Assembly: GCA_934096075.1 (NCBI GenBank)
Contig: CAKOLN010000004.1
Span: forward strand, 1 to 64,000
Source: an uncultured Bacilli bacterium
Lineage (GTDB): Bacteria; Bacillota_I; Bacilli_A; RF39; UBA660
Length of the DNA stretch: 64,000 nucleotides
Direction: 5' to 3'
This document shows, piece by piece, positions 8,983-18,328 of the stretch. The first letter of the stretch is position 1, and each line of letters opens with the position of its first letter. The notes under the pieces are model-generated. The model was not told where the DNA came from, did no database searches, and saw only the letters and a program-made list of their open reading frames with translations. Position numbers and translations under genes: made by a program.

Positions 8983-9011
8983 TTAACAAAAGTAATAATG
9001 TAGTGTATAAT
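8983..9011 (+). promoter_or_regulatory. sigma-A-type promoter
   Basis: TTAACA (8983-8988), 17 nt, TATAAT (9006-9011), about 40 nt before the start of the CheD-like gene. Confidence 0.7.
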
Positions 9012-9050
9012 GAAAACAGAAATAACATCATTAGAAAGTGAGATGGTATA

Positions 9051-9587
9051 ATGAATAATCAAGTTAATCAACAAATTTTAGACTTATTAAATGGACTAGT
9101 AGAACATATTGCTACTGCTGAAATGAATGAATTTGTAGTATCTGATAGTAATAAAAATATAATAGGAACTGTTGGATTAGCAGTTTGTGATGGAATACTC
9201 TTTTATGATAGAAAAAATAAATGGGGAATGGCAGGACATGCTGCTGGTAATAATAAAATGTCTTTACTTAAAGATATGATGAAAGAATTGCCATCAGATA
9301 AAGAGGTAGTTATTGAATATGCTATAGTTAATGGATACGATAATATTAAAAATGGCAATTGTACTGATACAAATATGATGATGGATTATTTATTAAATAA
9401 TTGTCCTAAAAATATTAAATTAGTACCATTGCAAACAGACTTAGGAGTTAGAGTTGGAAAATGTTATGATAATAATTTTTATTTTGATGTTGTGAGTGGT
9501 AAAGGTATTGGCCTGCTTTCTGAATATTATGATTATTTAGATTTTTCTAATAATGATAAATTAAGTAATAAAGGTGTTTCAAAATAA
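9051..9587 (+). CDS. CheD-like cysteine hydrolase-fold protein
   Basis: A 178-residue cytoplasmic protein. The stretch TVGLAVCDGILFYD (Cys46) followed by WGMAGH (His63) lines up with the CheD motif TAGLGSCVGVVLYD ... GMAH, which carries the catalytic Cys and His of receptor glutamine deamidases. No chemotaxis gene is seen in the window, so it is not called cheD. The C-terminal part (VSGKGIGLLSEYYDY) differs from CheD. It stands alone with its own promoter (8983-9011). The fold match is from memory of CheD; an unrelated protein is possible. Confidence 0.45.
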   Translation: MNNQVNQQILDLLNGLVEHIATAEMNEFVVSDSNKNIIGTVGLAVCDGILFYDRKNKWGMAGHAAGNNKMSLLKDMMKELPSDKEVVIEYAIVNGYDNIKNGNCTDTNMMMDYLLNNCPKNIKLVPLQTDLGVRVGKCYDNNFYFDVVSGKGIGLLSEYYDYLDFSNNDKLSNKGVSK

Positions 9588-9743
9588 ATATTTTTTGTAT
9601 TGACAAATATTGTATGAAAATATTATTGATTTTTTATTCCTTTAACATAATAAATAAGCCAATGAAATGAAATGTATAATGCAACCAAGAAATCATAAAA
9701 TCAGATAATTGTCAATTAAGAAAGAAGAGTTTTAAATAAAATT

Positions 9744-9767
9744 CAATGTCGATTTTTATTGACATTG
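9744..9767. repeat. inverted repeat upstream of 9808 gene
   Basis: CAATGTC (9744-9750) and GACATTG (9761-9767) form a 7-8 bp stem with a 10-nt loop. The right arm contains TTGACA (9759-9764), a possible -35 for the next gene. Either a weak terminator of the CheD-like gene or an operator. Confidence 0.35.
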
Positions 9768-9807
9768 ATATTTTTATATAAAATAATTAAAGTATAGGAG
9801 ATGATTA

Positions 9808-10389
9808 ATGATGAAAAAGATTTTATTGGGGTTATTATTTGGATTAGTTATATGCTTTACTTCATTTGCAGTACTTTATAAAACTAAGGTTATTTCATTT
9901 TCTAAGAATGAAGAAGTGAAATGTGAAAATAATAATGGTGATGATGTCAAAAATGAAGTTACTATAAGCGATGAAGAAAGCGAGAAATTATATAAAGAAT
10001 ACTTAAGCAGAAGAAAAAATGAGACAAGAATAGAATTTGAAAGTGGTTTAATAACTCTTAGTTCACAAAGTCGATTATATGAGAGTACTATTAGTGCTAC
10101 TTTAGATTCAGAGTTTAATCTTAAACTTACTATACCAGATTTTAAAGATTATACTAATTATTTAGTTGATGATGGTAATGGTGGGTATGAATATTTATAT
10201 TATATAACTGAAGATGGTACTTTAAAAGTTGTGTGTATAGAGTGTTTGATGTATGAAGATTTTAAAATTAAAACTGTTACTGATAAAAAATATATTGTTT
10301 CTGTAAATAACTTATCTGATAATAATAGTACTTATAATTTTGATTCTCATGTTGTTGTATTTAAAGATATAAATGGAAAATTTTATTAA
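9808..10389 (+). CDS. membrane-anchored hypothetical protein
   Basis: A 193-residue protein with one N-terminal membrane anchor (residues about 4-25), then a linker and an acidic helical stretch (SDEESEKLYKEYLSRRKNE). The C-terminal domain is beta-rich and contains a CIEC cysteine pair. It is probably extracytoplasmic. No family recognised. AGGAG precedes the first ATG by 7 nt. A terminator follows at 10407. Confidence 0.6.
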   Translation: MMKKILLGLLFGLVICFTSFAVLYKTKVISFSKNEEVKCENNNGDDVKNEVTISDEESEKLYKEYLSRRKNETRIEFESGLITLSSQSRLYESTISATLDSEFNLKLTIPDFKDYTNYLVDDGNGGYEYLYYITEDGTLKVVCIECLMYEDFKIKTVTDKKYIVSVNNLSDNNSTYNFDSHVVVFKDINGKFY

Positions 10390-10406
10390 ATTATTGTGTT
10401 AAAATT

Positions 10407-10430
10407 AACCTAGATTTGCTAGGTTTTTTA
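10407..10430 (+). terminator. intrinsic terminator
   Basis: AACCTAG (10407-10413), 5-nt loop, CTAGGTT (10419-10425), then TTTTTA. Ends the 9808 gene. Confidence 0.85.
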
Positions 10431-10441
10431 TAATTAAATTT

Positions 10442-10492
10442 TTACCACAAAATTACCACGGAAATTATGAAAATGTTGGTAAATGTGGTAAT
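10442..10492. repeat. TTACCAC / GTGGTAA repeat cluster
   Basis: TTACCAC occurs at 10442-10448 and 10453-10459, and the complementary units TTGGTAA (10476-10482) and GTGGTAAT (10485-10492) follow, forming imperfect inverted repeats. They lie just downstream of tRNA-Glu. Function unknown. Confidence 0.5.
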
Positions 10493-10509
10493 AATCGGAA
10501 AAAAGTTAA

Positions 10510-10532
10510 AATAAAACCCCGAAAATACAGGG
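10510..10532 (-). terminator. terminator of tRNA-Glu
   Basis: On the minus strand CCCTG, a 6-nt loop and CGGGG (10517-10532) form a 5-bp stem with one G-U pair, followed by TTTTATTTT. Confidence 0.6.
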
Positions 10533-10546
10533 ATAGTTATTATATT

Positions 10547-10622
10547 TGGTGACCTGTACGGGATTTGAACCCGTGAATGTAAGCTTGAGAGGCTTATGTG
10601 TTAACCATTTCACCAACAGGCC
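10547..10622 (-). tRNA. tRNA-Glu(CTC)
   Basis: Acceptor GGCCTGT pairs with ACAGGTC; stem TAAGC/GCTTA encloses loop CTCTCAA, giving anticodon CTC; CCA is encoded. The anticodon reads GAG, a rare codon in this AT-rich genome. It lies immediately downstream of, and on the same strand as, gltX. Confidence 0.9.
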
Positions 10623-10670
10623 ATTTAATGAATGCATATAAATTTTATCATATACATTCATTTTTTACAA

Positions 10671-12296
10671 TTAAAAATCAGATATTCTTTCTTTTATTCT
10701 TTCTTTACCTAATAATTTAAGTATTTCATACAAATCTGGTGTCATAGTTCTATGAGTTACAGCAACTCTAATTACTTCGCATGCATGAGCTAAGGATCCT
10801 TTGAAATTTTCAGGATTTGCCTTATATTCTTTAGTTTCACTTGCAAAGCCGAATTTTGGACACATTTCTTTTATTTTACTAAACCAAGTTTGTTTATCAT
10901 CATTTTCATCATAAACATTATCTATATAGTATTCAAGCATTTCTTTAGAATAAAAATCTTTTCTTTCAAAATTAATTTCTTCATCAAAAAATAATTCATC
11001 AAACATATAACCAATTTCTCTTTTAACAGCACTATAACTTTCAATATCTTTTCTTGGTCTATCTACTTCTCTTTCAATATTTAAAACATTTATAGTGTAA
11101 TCTTTATATTTTGTTACTAATTCATAAAAATCATTATCATATGTCTGAGCCCAGTTTATTAAGTTATTGTAAACATCTGGTGCTTTTAATCTACTTATAT
11201 AATTTTTTGATATGTTAATTAGTTTTTCTAAATCAAATAATGAACCGCTTGTACTCATCTTGTCAAAGGTAAAAGTAAATTCTCTATAGGATTTTGTTGG
11301 GTTTGCCATAAACCATTCTTCAAAGTTTGAATTTAGTAAAGTAGCAAAGTATAATTTTATTGCTTCAACAGGAATTCCTTTTTCATGATAGAAAGCAACT
11401 GCTGCTTCTGGATCTTTTCTTTTACTTATCTTTCTTATTTTTTCTCCTTCTTTTTTATTAATAGGAAGAATATGTGCAAATTTAGGTTTTTCAAAACCAC
11501 ATGCATCCCATAATTCTACATGGAATGGGACTGATGAAATGTATGAATCATCTCTTGTTACAAGATTTACTCTCATGAAGTGATCATCACATACATGTGC
11601 GAATGCATAAGGTGGTACTCCATCAGATTTAATAAGTACTTGATCCATATCATTTTCTGGTAATTCTAACTTACCTTTTACTAAGTCATTAAATATAAAT
11701 TTCTTATTAAAGTCTCCTTCACTTTTTAATCTTAAAGTCCATTCATCATTATTTTCTAAATGCTTTTTTACTTCTTCTAAAGTTAGATTTCTACATTTTG
11801 CATATTTACCATAGTAACCTATTCTTTCTTTGTTTTCTTCTTGATGTTTTCTCATTTCATCTAGTTCTCCTTCACTACAAAAGCAAGGATATGCTCTTCC
11901 AATTGATACTAAGTATTTGGCTACTGTGTGATAAATATCTATTCTTTCTCTTTGTCTATATGGACCGTATGCACCACCATTTATTGGATCTTCATCAACA
12001 ACTAAATTAAATTCATTAAAATCTTCTAGAATATGTCTTGTTCCATCTTCAATTGTTCTTTTTAAATCAGTATCTTCTATTCTTAAAAGATATACTCCAT
12101 TAGATTGATGTGCGAATGTTTCTGGAATAAATGCTGCGAATAAGTTTCCCATATGCATTCTTCCAGTAGGACTAGGTGCAAAACGACCTACAATAGCATT
12201 TTCATCTAAATTTCTTTTAGGATATTTTTTTTCTAAATCTTCTATAGTCATTGTAACATCTGGGTATAAAAGATCAGCTAATTCTTTATAATTCAT
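10671..12296 (-). CDS. gltX: glutamyl-tRNA synthetase
   Basis: This 541-residue class I synthetase charges tRNA-Glu. The HIGH-type motif is in FAPSPTGRMHMGNLFAA (around residue 45) and the KMSKS-type motif is KISKRKDPEAA. FCSEGELDEMR and GPYRQRERI support GluRS. There is an N-terminal extension of about 37 residues before the catalytic core, and it is longer than B. subtilis GltX (about 480). GAGGAATT precedes the ATG. tRNA-Glu(CTC) follows on the same strand, 48 nt away. Confidence 0.93.
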   Translation of the reverse strand: MNYKELADLLYPDVTMTIEDLEKKYPKRNLDENAIVGRFAPSPTGRMHMGNLFAAFIPETFAHQSNGVYLLRIEDTDLKRTIEDGTRHILEDFNEFNLVVDEDPINGGAYGPYRQRERIDIYHTVAKYLVSIGRAYPCFCSEGELDEMRKHQEENKERIGYYGKYAKCRNLTLEEVKKHLENNDEWTLRLKSEGDFNKKFIFNDLVKGKLELPENDMDQVLIKSDGVPPYAFAHVCDDHFMRVNLVTRDDSYISSVPFHVELWDACGFEKPKFAHILPINKKEGEKIRKISKRKDPEAAVAFYHEKGIPVEAIKLYFATLLNSNFEEWFMANPTKSYREFTFTFDKMSTSGSLFDLEKLINISKNYISRLKAPDVYNNLINWAQTYDNDFYELVTKYKDYTINVLNIEREVDRPRKDIESYSAVKREIGYMFDELFFDEEINFERKDFYSKEMLEYYIDNVYDENDDKQTWFSKIKEMCPKFGFASETKEYKANPENFKGSLAHACEVIRVAVTHRTMTPDLYEILKLLGKERIKERISDF

Positions 12297-12349
12297 AAAT
12301 AATTCCTCTTTTCTTTAAGTTCAATATTATTTTACTATAATTTTAATAC

Positions 12350-12703
12350 TTATTCAATAATTATTGCTTCTTCATCTCCTTTGTATTCAGTATAAATAAA
12401 TATTATTCCACCTATTACAAAAAGAATGGTTGCTAGTACATCTAGGCTGTTTAGAAATGTTTTTGCTGTTATTACTTTTTCTACTCTTGTTTTTAAAAAG
12501 TATATATAGATTAATAAAGCCACAACTAAAACAGCAAGTCTAATATAATGTGCTATTTTTTTACCATTGGTATTCTTTTTTAATATGTAATCCTTTTCAT
12601 ATTCATTAGCAATTATTCCACTTACTGATATAACTATAAATATTATAAATATTATTTCACCAATATTTAATGCTTTTAGTCTTTTTAAACTTTCATCAGT
12701 CAT
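12350..12703 (-). CDS. small three-helix membrane protein
   Basis: A 117-residue protein with three hydrophobic segments (about residues 15-33, 54-70 and 88-105) separated by charged loops. No family recognised. There is no ribosome-binding site; TAAAAT ends only 5 nt before the ATG, so the message may be leaderless or read with an upstream gene. Confidence 0.55.
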   Translation of the reverse strand: MTDESLKRLKALNIGEIIFIIFIVISVSGIIANEYEKDYILKKNTNGKKIAHYIRLAVLVVALLIYIYFLKTRVEKVITAKTFLNSLDVLATILFVIGGIIFIYTEYKGDEEAIIIE

Positions 12704-12761
12704 AATAAATTTTATGTTTGTTCTTGTATTTTCATAAATATTAATATATAATTAAGTTACT

Positions 12762-12846
12762 GCTCCCGTGGCGGAATTGGTAGACGCGCACGATTCAAAA
12801 TCGTGTATAGAAATATGTCAGGGTTCGACTCCCTGGGGGAGCACCA
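12762..12846 (+). tRNA. tRNA-Leu(CAA)
   Basis: Class II tRNA with acceptor GCTCCCG, anticodon CAA between CACGA and TCGTG, a long variable region and encoded CCA. The only tRNA on the plus strand in this window. The rest of the 12704-13046 gap holds only its terminator and the 13001 palindrome. Confidence 0.93.
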
Positions 12847-12861
12847 TAAAATGATTAATAG

Positions 12862-12885
12862 GCCTTGTAGTAAAGGCTTTTTTAT
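12862..12885 (+). terminator. terminator of tRNA-Leu
   Basis: GCCTT (12862-12866), loop, AAGGC (12873-12877), followed by TTTTTTATTTTT. Confidence 0.8.
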
Positions 12886-13000
12886 TTTTGTACTCCAAAA
12901 AATACTCTAAAAATATTTGATGTCTGGATTTAAAAATCTAGTTTTTTTATTTAGTTTTCTTTTTATGTTTCATCGTTTAAATTTTTATACAAAATTAAAA

Positions 13001-13026
13001 CATTATATTATCTGTTTAATATAATG
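13001..13026 (-). terminator. palindrome / terminator after the 13047 gene
   Basis: CATTATATTA and TAATATAATG form a perfect 10-bp stem with a 6-nt loop; the minus-strand copy is followed by TTTTAATTTT. Confidence 0.55.
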
Positions 13027-13046
13027 CTTTTTTAACTAAATGTTTA

Positions 13047-13571
13047 TTATTTTCTTCTTAGAATTCGTGAAACGGCTTTATCTTGACTATCACAAATTGA
13101 ACTTATTAAAAATTCTTTTAGTAATTTGTTATAATCATCATATATTACTGTATACGACTTTTCAAACTCTTCACATTTTTCAATAGGTACTTGTTCTTCC
13201 CATAATCCTTCTAAATCTGCATATCGTCTATAACTAGCTTTAGGATCATTTAATTCAGTTTCAATGTCAAAAGAGTCAAATTCATTTGTTGAATTATTTG
13301 GTTTATAAGTACCAAGATATACAAATATTTGATTAGTTTCTTCAGGTAAAATCGATTTTATATGTTTTTTATATGTTTCAAAAATAATATCATATGTAGT
13401 TTTTTCAGGTATAAATGTGGAATCATGTAATGGTAAACCTCTAGATAAATATTTTTTATTATTTTCTTCAACTTTTTCATTTAATAATCTTGTATGATTA
13501 TTATATTCATCAAGTTTTGCTAATTTATCACTTACTTCATTTTTAATTTGTCTTAAAATATCTTCTTTCAT
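13047..13571 (-). CDS. hypothetical protein
   Basis: A 174-residue soluble, charged protein. The N-terminal 40 residues look coiled-coil (EDILRQIKNEVSDKLAKLDEY). A central segment includes QIFVYLGTYKPN and YADLEGLWEEQ. The start at 13571 follows GGAGG. It resembles the gene pair member at 13675-14175 only in size and style. No family recognised. Confidence 0.55.
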   Translation of the reverse strand: MKEDILRQIKNEVSDKLAKLDEYNNHTRLLNEKVEENNKKYLSRGLPLHDSTFIPEKTTYDIIFETYKKHIKSILPEETNQIFVYLGTYKPNNSTNEFDSFDIETELNDPKASYRRYADLEGLWEEQVPIEKCEEFEKSYTVIYDDYNKLLKEFLISSICDSQDKAVSRILRRK

Positions 13572-13629
13572 TTGTATTCCTCCAAGTGGAACATATAGTA
13601 GCATAAATTCATGTAAAAGTAAAGTTTAC

Positions 13630-13659
13630 AAAAAATCATAAGATTTGCATATCTTATGA
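13630..13659 (-). terminator. intrinsic terminator
   Basis: TCATAAGAT and ATCTTATGA (13636-13659) form a perfect 9-bp stem; on the minus strand TTTTTTG follows. Ends the 13675 gene. Confidence 0.8.
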
Positions 13660-13674
13660 CTATTTATGTTCCAT

Positions 13675-14175
13675 TTATTTTTTAATTAAAGTTTGAAGTG
13701 TATCTTCAGTTATTTTATCACTTTGATTAGTTGCTAATCCAGATACATATTCTTCTATTATTTTAAGCACTTGCTTTCTAGCTAGTTCTGGCACTAATCT
13801 TCTTTCTGAAAGAGACAAGTCTATTTTAGTCCTTCTTAGTAATGCATCATAATATCTTTTAATAGAAGATTGTAAATCTTCAAGCTGTCTTTTCCAATAT
13901 AATTTATCAGCTTGTTCTAATGATGCCATGTCTGGATAATCTTTACCATCTATACCTTTATAAAGAATTTTTCCTTCAGAATAATATGGTCTGTAATATG
14001 TTTTACACATTATATCAGCATAAGTCTTTTTTATTATGAAATCATTTTCCATCACCATATCATTTTTATGCGGATTATTCACACTAAAATCGGGTTTCAA
14101 CATATTTCTTTTTTCTGATTCAGTTAACTCCCATTCTGGTTTTAACGTACCTTTTTCATCATACATTTTATTCAT
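13675..14175 (-). CDS. hypothetical protein
   Basis: A 166-residue soluble protein with no membrane segment and a largely helical C-terminal half (YYDALLRRTKIDLSLSERRL). No family recognised. GGGGGAAG lies 4 nt upstream of the ATG at 14175. Confidence 0.55.
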   Translation of the reverse strand: MNKMYDEKGTLKPEWELTESEKRNMLKPDFSVNNPHKNDMVMENDFIIKKTYADIMCKTYYRPYYSEGKILYKGIDGKDYPDMASLEQADKLYWKRQLEDLQSSIKRYYDALLRRTKIDLSLSERRLVPELARKQVLKIIEEYVSGLATNQSDKITEDTLQTLIKK

Positions 14176-14260
14176 TATTCTTCCCCCATTTCTGCATATA
14201 TTGTATCACATAAAATACATTTTGTCAAGATTTACTATCTTAAACAATTTTGTTTCTATC

Positions 14261-14968
14261 TTATGATTCTTTTATTTTATTAACTAATTTTCTTTCAAAT
14301 ATCATACCTTCTAAATTAGACCCTATTTCTTTATCATTATTTACATTTGTTAAGTCAGAATTTTTAAAGTATGTTATTATAGATTTAGTTATTTTTTTTA
14401 ATTCATTAACATCTTTTACTGCTTTAAAGTTTTCTGCAGATAAACCATATGATTCTATATCAACCATGTATAAGTATTTTTTATTTTCTTTCTTATCAAA
14501 ATATGTACAGAATTCATTGTCGACATATAATACATATATTTTAGTTTCTGAATAACTTTCTTCTCCAAATAATTTTTTTACTAAATGTCTTGCTTTTATT
14601 ATTACCATTTTTGTTGTATCTGGTAATTTATAATTTTCATCAGTTTTATTTGTTAAAGGTAAATAGTCTATTATTCCTATTCTTTTGTTGCAAAATAGCA
14701 TGTCGTACACTGCTTTTTGATTATGGAAATTATATCTTTCAAATGTACTATAATATTCTGAATTAACATTTTTTATGATTACATTCTGTTTTTCATCAGA
14801 TATAGTTATGTATGAACTACCATTATGATATTCAATATTAGTTATTATCCCTTTTATTCCTACTACTAAGGCTTCTGAAATTATTGGAATAACTCTATCT
14901 CCTATTTTCAATTCTTGTCCATAATAATCTTTACATTTTTTAGTATCCATAAAACTTTTCATCTCCAT
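14261..14968 (-). CDS. hypothetical protein with KOW/SH3-like N-terminus
   Basis: A 235-residue protein. The N-terminal part (DYYGQELKIGDRVIPI then GIKGIITNIEYHNGSSYITI) has the look of a small SH3-like beta barrel, as in KOW or YozE-type modules. The rest is mixed alpha/beta and unrecognised. Start choice is uncertain: ATG codons 1, 3 and 7 are possible and the only GGAG overlaps the first. Confidence 0.45.
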   Translation of the reverse strand: MEMKSFMDTKKCKDYYGQELKIGDRVIPIISEALVVGIKGIITNIEYHNGSSYITISDEKQNVIIKNVNSEYYSTFERYNFHNQKAVYDMLFCNKRIGIIDYLPLTNKTDENYKLPDTTKMVIIKARHLVKKLFGEESYSETKIYVLYVDNEFCTYFDKKENKKYLYMVDIESYGLSAENFKAVKDVNELKKITKSIITYFKNSDLTNVNNDKEIGSNLEGMIFERKLVNKIKES

Positions 14969-15003
14969 TTGTTTTATATAATAACATTTTAATGTATAAA
15001 AGT

Positions 15004-18000
15004 CTATTCTTTGTTTTCATATGATAGTAAGTTCTTGATATCTTCTTCACTAAGTGTTGATATTATATTTTCATCTCTTCTTGTTCCATCAATTAATTTG
15101 TCACTAAGTTCTTTTTTCTTGTTTTGAAGTTCTAATACTTTTTCTTCAATTGTTCCTTTAGATATTAATCTTATTACTTCAACTATATTTTTTTGTCCGA
15201 TTCTATGAGCACGGTCAGTTGCTTGATTTTCAGCTTGTGGATTCCACCATAAGTCTAAGTGAATTACTACATCGGCTCCTACTAAATTTAGTCCAGTTCC
15301 ACCACTTTTAAGCATTATTAGAAATACTTTTACCTTACCATTTTCATTATTAAACTTATCTACTCTTTCCATTCTAGTTTTAGAATCAACAGAGCCATCT
15401 ATTACATAACTTTCTATATCATTTTCTTCAAGTTTATTTTTTACTATATTTAGTGCTGTTCTAAAAGACGTAAATATTAATACTTTGTGACCATTTTTAA
15501 TAGATTCGTCTATGATAGTTAATAATCTATCTATCTTGTTACTACCACCATTATAATCATCATAAACTATTTTTGGATCTATACATATTTGTCTTAATTT
15601 AGTTAATAATTGTAATATTAGAAATCTTGCTTTAGACATTCCCTCTTCATTTATTGTTTCTTCCATTTTCTTTTTTACATTATTAAGTTCAGTTACATAT
15701 AGTTTTTTTTGAGTATCTGATAAATCAATAAATATGTTGTTTTCTATTTTTTCAGGTAATTCTTTTACAACATCAGTTTTCTTTCTTCTTAGTATAAATG
15801 GATTAATTTGATTACTTAAACCTTCAATTAAGACGTTTGCTTCTTCTGTTTCATTATTTATTTTATATTTACCATTAAATCTTTGATAACTTGATAAGTA
15901 ACCTGGCATTATAAAATCAAATATACTCCATAATTCTAGTGCACTGTTTTCAATTGGTGTTCCTGTTAATGCAAATTTTACATCTGATTTTATATTTTTT
16001 ACTGCACGAGTTATACCTGCGAAAGCATTTTTTATATTTTGTGCTTCATCTAGTATTATTCCATGATAATTTTGTTCAATGTAATATTCTTCATCTTCTC
16101 TTATTAAACCATATGTTGTTATTATTACATTTGTATCATTAATATTATCTTGCAATTCTTTTCTTTTTAGTCTGTTTCCCACCATTAGTTTAATTTTTAT
16201 CTCACTACCAAATGTATTAAATTCATGTTCCCAGTTATAAACAAGTGATGTAGGTACTACTATAAGAAATTTTGCATCTTTGTTTTCCTTAAGTATTTCT
16301 TTTATGTAATAGATTACTTGTATTGTCTTACCTAGTCCCATTTCATCAGCTAGTATTCCTCCAAAGCCAGTTTTGTCTAGGTTATAAAGCCATTTTACAC
16401 CAGTTATTTGATAATCTCTTAGGATACTTAAGTCTTCTTTTGTTAGATTAATGTTTTTATCTTTAAATTTATAAAAATTGTCTACAAAGTTAGTAAATAA
16501 GTTATCTGTTTTAACTATGTGATATTTAGTATTTCTAACACTATCTAAATATATCGCACGGTATTTTTGTATTGAACCTTTACCATTAATTATTTCTTCA
16601 TCAGTAAATTCCATGTCTTCAATTAAGTTATTTAATTCATTTAAATTTTCATCATCTAAATTTACTATACTTCCATCTTTTAATCTATAATATTTTTTCT
16701 TTTCTTTAATACTTTTAAGTATCTTAACTATTTCTTTATTATCAATACCATCCATATCAAAGTTATAACTTAATATGTTATCTTGTCCAATTGAGAAAGT
16801 ACTAGATATATTAGTTTTCTTTTTTAAATTAACTTTTTTGAAGTTCTCTGTAGTAAATATTTTATATTTATTTGCTAATTCACCTAGTCCATATTCAATT
16901 AAATTTACTTCGCTTTCCAAGTCATTCATTACTAGTTTATTTTTTTCTATGTTAAAACCATATTTAACTACATCATTTATTACTTCATTTTCATAAGGCA
17001 TATCTCTTAATATGTCATCATTCTTATCAAAGTAATCTAATACTTCTTTACCATAATCAAATTTAATTTCTAGACTTACTTCATTTTTCTTTAAATCAAA
17101 ATATAAGGATGTATCTGGTTTATCTATTATAGTTATTTTATCTTTTATTTTATCATCTACTGTTAAACTCTTTTTTATTATTGGTAATATTCCTTTTGAA
17201 AAAGTATTTAAATCCTTTTTCTTAATAATTAATTTTTCTGTTTTTCTACTAAACATTTCATATAATAGTTGTTTTGTGTTTTTATCTAATTTATATATGT
17301 TACCATTAGTGAATATGTAGTCTGTTAAGTCACCAATTGGTAGTATTTCTGTTGCATCTAAAGATAATTCATATTTATCTTCTTCTATTTCTTTTATGTA
17401 TGTTTTAAATGGAAATTCAGTTATAACTTCAGTTATTAAGTGATTATCTAGTTTAAATTCTATTTTGTTTTCAAATAGGAAATCTAGTAATTCTTTAAAT
17501 GAATCACTATCAATAAATGATCTTGAATTTAAGTTCGGAATATATCTATTTATATAATTTATTAATTTTTCATTTTTTGGACTAAAGTAACATGTATTTG
17601 GAGAATATGTGAATTCTTTACCAAAAACACATACTCCTTCTTGTGTTTTAAATACATTTACAAATGACCTTTGATGTGTTTTGTAATTGTACATTCTATC
17701 ATTACCTATTTTAAGTTTTATATCAAATACATAGAATGAACCATAATAATTATTATGAAGAATTGATTCAACTTCTAATTCTAAAAACACTTCTTTTTTG
17801 ATATTCAATGAATCATTTGTAGTAAATTTTTCTAATATTGATTTGGATATATCTTCTAGGTTAAATTCTTCTTCAAATATTACATCAGCATAATTTTTTA
17901 GACAGGCTATTATATGTTTACATGAATGAGTTTTTTCAAATTGGTAACAATCACATGTTGCATTAGAAAGTTTACCCATTTCACTTGTTCTTATAACTAT

Positions 18001-18210
18001 ACTATAAGTTTCATCATAAAATGATTCAGATTCTACATTAAAAAAATGATCTTTATATTGTCTTCCCCCTATAATTACATTATCACTTTTTAAATAGCTA
18101 ATAGATTTTTCATTAATTATTTGTCCCCTTAAAATATCAGAATAATTAAATATTCTTTGTATTTCAGGTAAATGTTTTTTATATAAATCTATATTATTAG
18201 AAAAATTCAT
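15004..18210 (-). CDS. SWIM zinc-finger SNF2-family helicase
   Basis: A 1068-residue DNA-dependent ATPase. Residues 86-99 hold a SWIM zinc finger (CDC ... CKH). The C-terminal half is a SNF2 core: Walker A in LADEMGLGKTIQ, DEAQ box in LDEAQNIKNA, then SGGTGLNLVGAD and RAHRIGQ in the helicase C domain. Architecture and length fit the Bacillota YwqA/HepA-like group, thought to remodel nucleic acid-protein complexes. GAGGTGA precedes the ATG. It is monocistronic between two unknowns. Confidence 0.9.
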   Translation of the reverse strand: MNFSNNIDLYKKHLPEIQRIFNYSDILRGQIINEKSISYLKSDNVIIGGRQYKDHFFNVESESFYDETYSIVIRTSEMGKLSNATCDCYQFEKTHSCKHIIACLKNYADVIFEEEFNLEDISKSILEKFTTNDSLNIKKEVFLELEVESILHNNYYGSFYVFDIKLKIGNDRMYNYKTHQRSFVNVFKTQEGVCVFGKEFTYSPNTCYFSPKNEKLINYINRYIPNLNSRSFIDSDSFKELLDFLFENKIEFKLDNHLITEVITEFPFKTYIKEIEEDKYELSLDATEILPIGDLTDYIFTNGNIYKLDKNTKQLLYEMFSRKTEKLIIKKKDLNTFSKGILPIIKKSLTVDDKIKDKITIIDKPDTSLYFDLKKNEVSLEIKFDYGKEVLDYFDKNDDILRDMPYENEVINDVVKYGFNIEKNKLVMNDLESEVNLIEYGLGELANKYKIFTTENFKKVNLKKKTNISSTFSIGQDNILSYNFDMDGIDNKEIVKILKSIKEKKKYYRLKDGSIVNLDDENLNELNNLIEDMEFTDEEIINGKGSIQKYRAIYLDSVRNTKYHIVKTDNLFTNFVDNFYKFKDKNINLTKEDLSILRDYQITGVKWLYNLDKTGFGGILADEMGLGKTIQVIYYIKEILKENKDAKFLIVVPTSLVYNWEHEFNTFGSEIKIKLMVGNRLKRKELQDNINDTNVIITTYGLIREDEEYYIEQNYHGIILDEAQNIKNAFAGITRAVKNIKSDVKFALTGTPIENSALELWSIFDFIMPGYLSSYQRFNGKYKINNETEEANVLIEGLSNQINPFILRRKKTDVVKELPEKIENNIFIDLSDTQKKLYVTELNNVKKKMEETINEEGMSKARFLILQLLTKLRQICIDPKIVYDDYNGGSNKIDRLLTIIDESIKNGHKVLIFTSFRTALNIVKNKLEENDIESYVIDGSVDSKTRMERVDKFNNENGKVKVFLIMLKSGGTGLNLVGADVVIHLDLWWNPQAENQATDRAHRIGQKNIVEVIRLISKGTIEEKVLELQNKKKELSDKLIDGTRRDENIISTLSEEDIKNLLSYENKE

Positions 18211-18280
18211 TTTTTCACCTCTTAGATAATGATATCATATATAAGAGAAAATAACAATTTGTGAGGTATTACTTTTTTAT

Positions 18281-18313
18281 AAAAAAAGATTTACAATAGT
18301 TATTTGTAAACCT
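18281..18313 (-). terminator. terminator of the acyl-CoA ligase operon
   Basis: On the minus strand AGGTTTACAA, 7-nt loop, TTGTAAATCT (one G-U pair), followed by TTTTTT. Confidence 0.8.
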
Positions 18314-18328
18314 TTTATTGTTTAATAT

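Noticed and set aside
9600..9626. Promoter TTGACA with TATTAT after the CheD-like gene
   Set aside because: Spacing is only 15 nt and no gene follows directly; the 9759 element is a better candidate for the 9808 gene.
10442..10546. Prophage or integrative element at tRNA-Glu
   Set aside because: Repeats exist, but no integrase, phage gene or second tRNA-end copy is in the window.
12297..12349. T-box riboswitch before gltX
   Set aside because: No AGGGTGGTACCGCG-like element is seen; the leader is too short.
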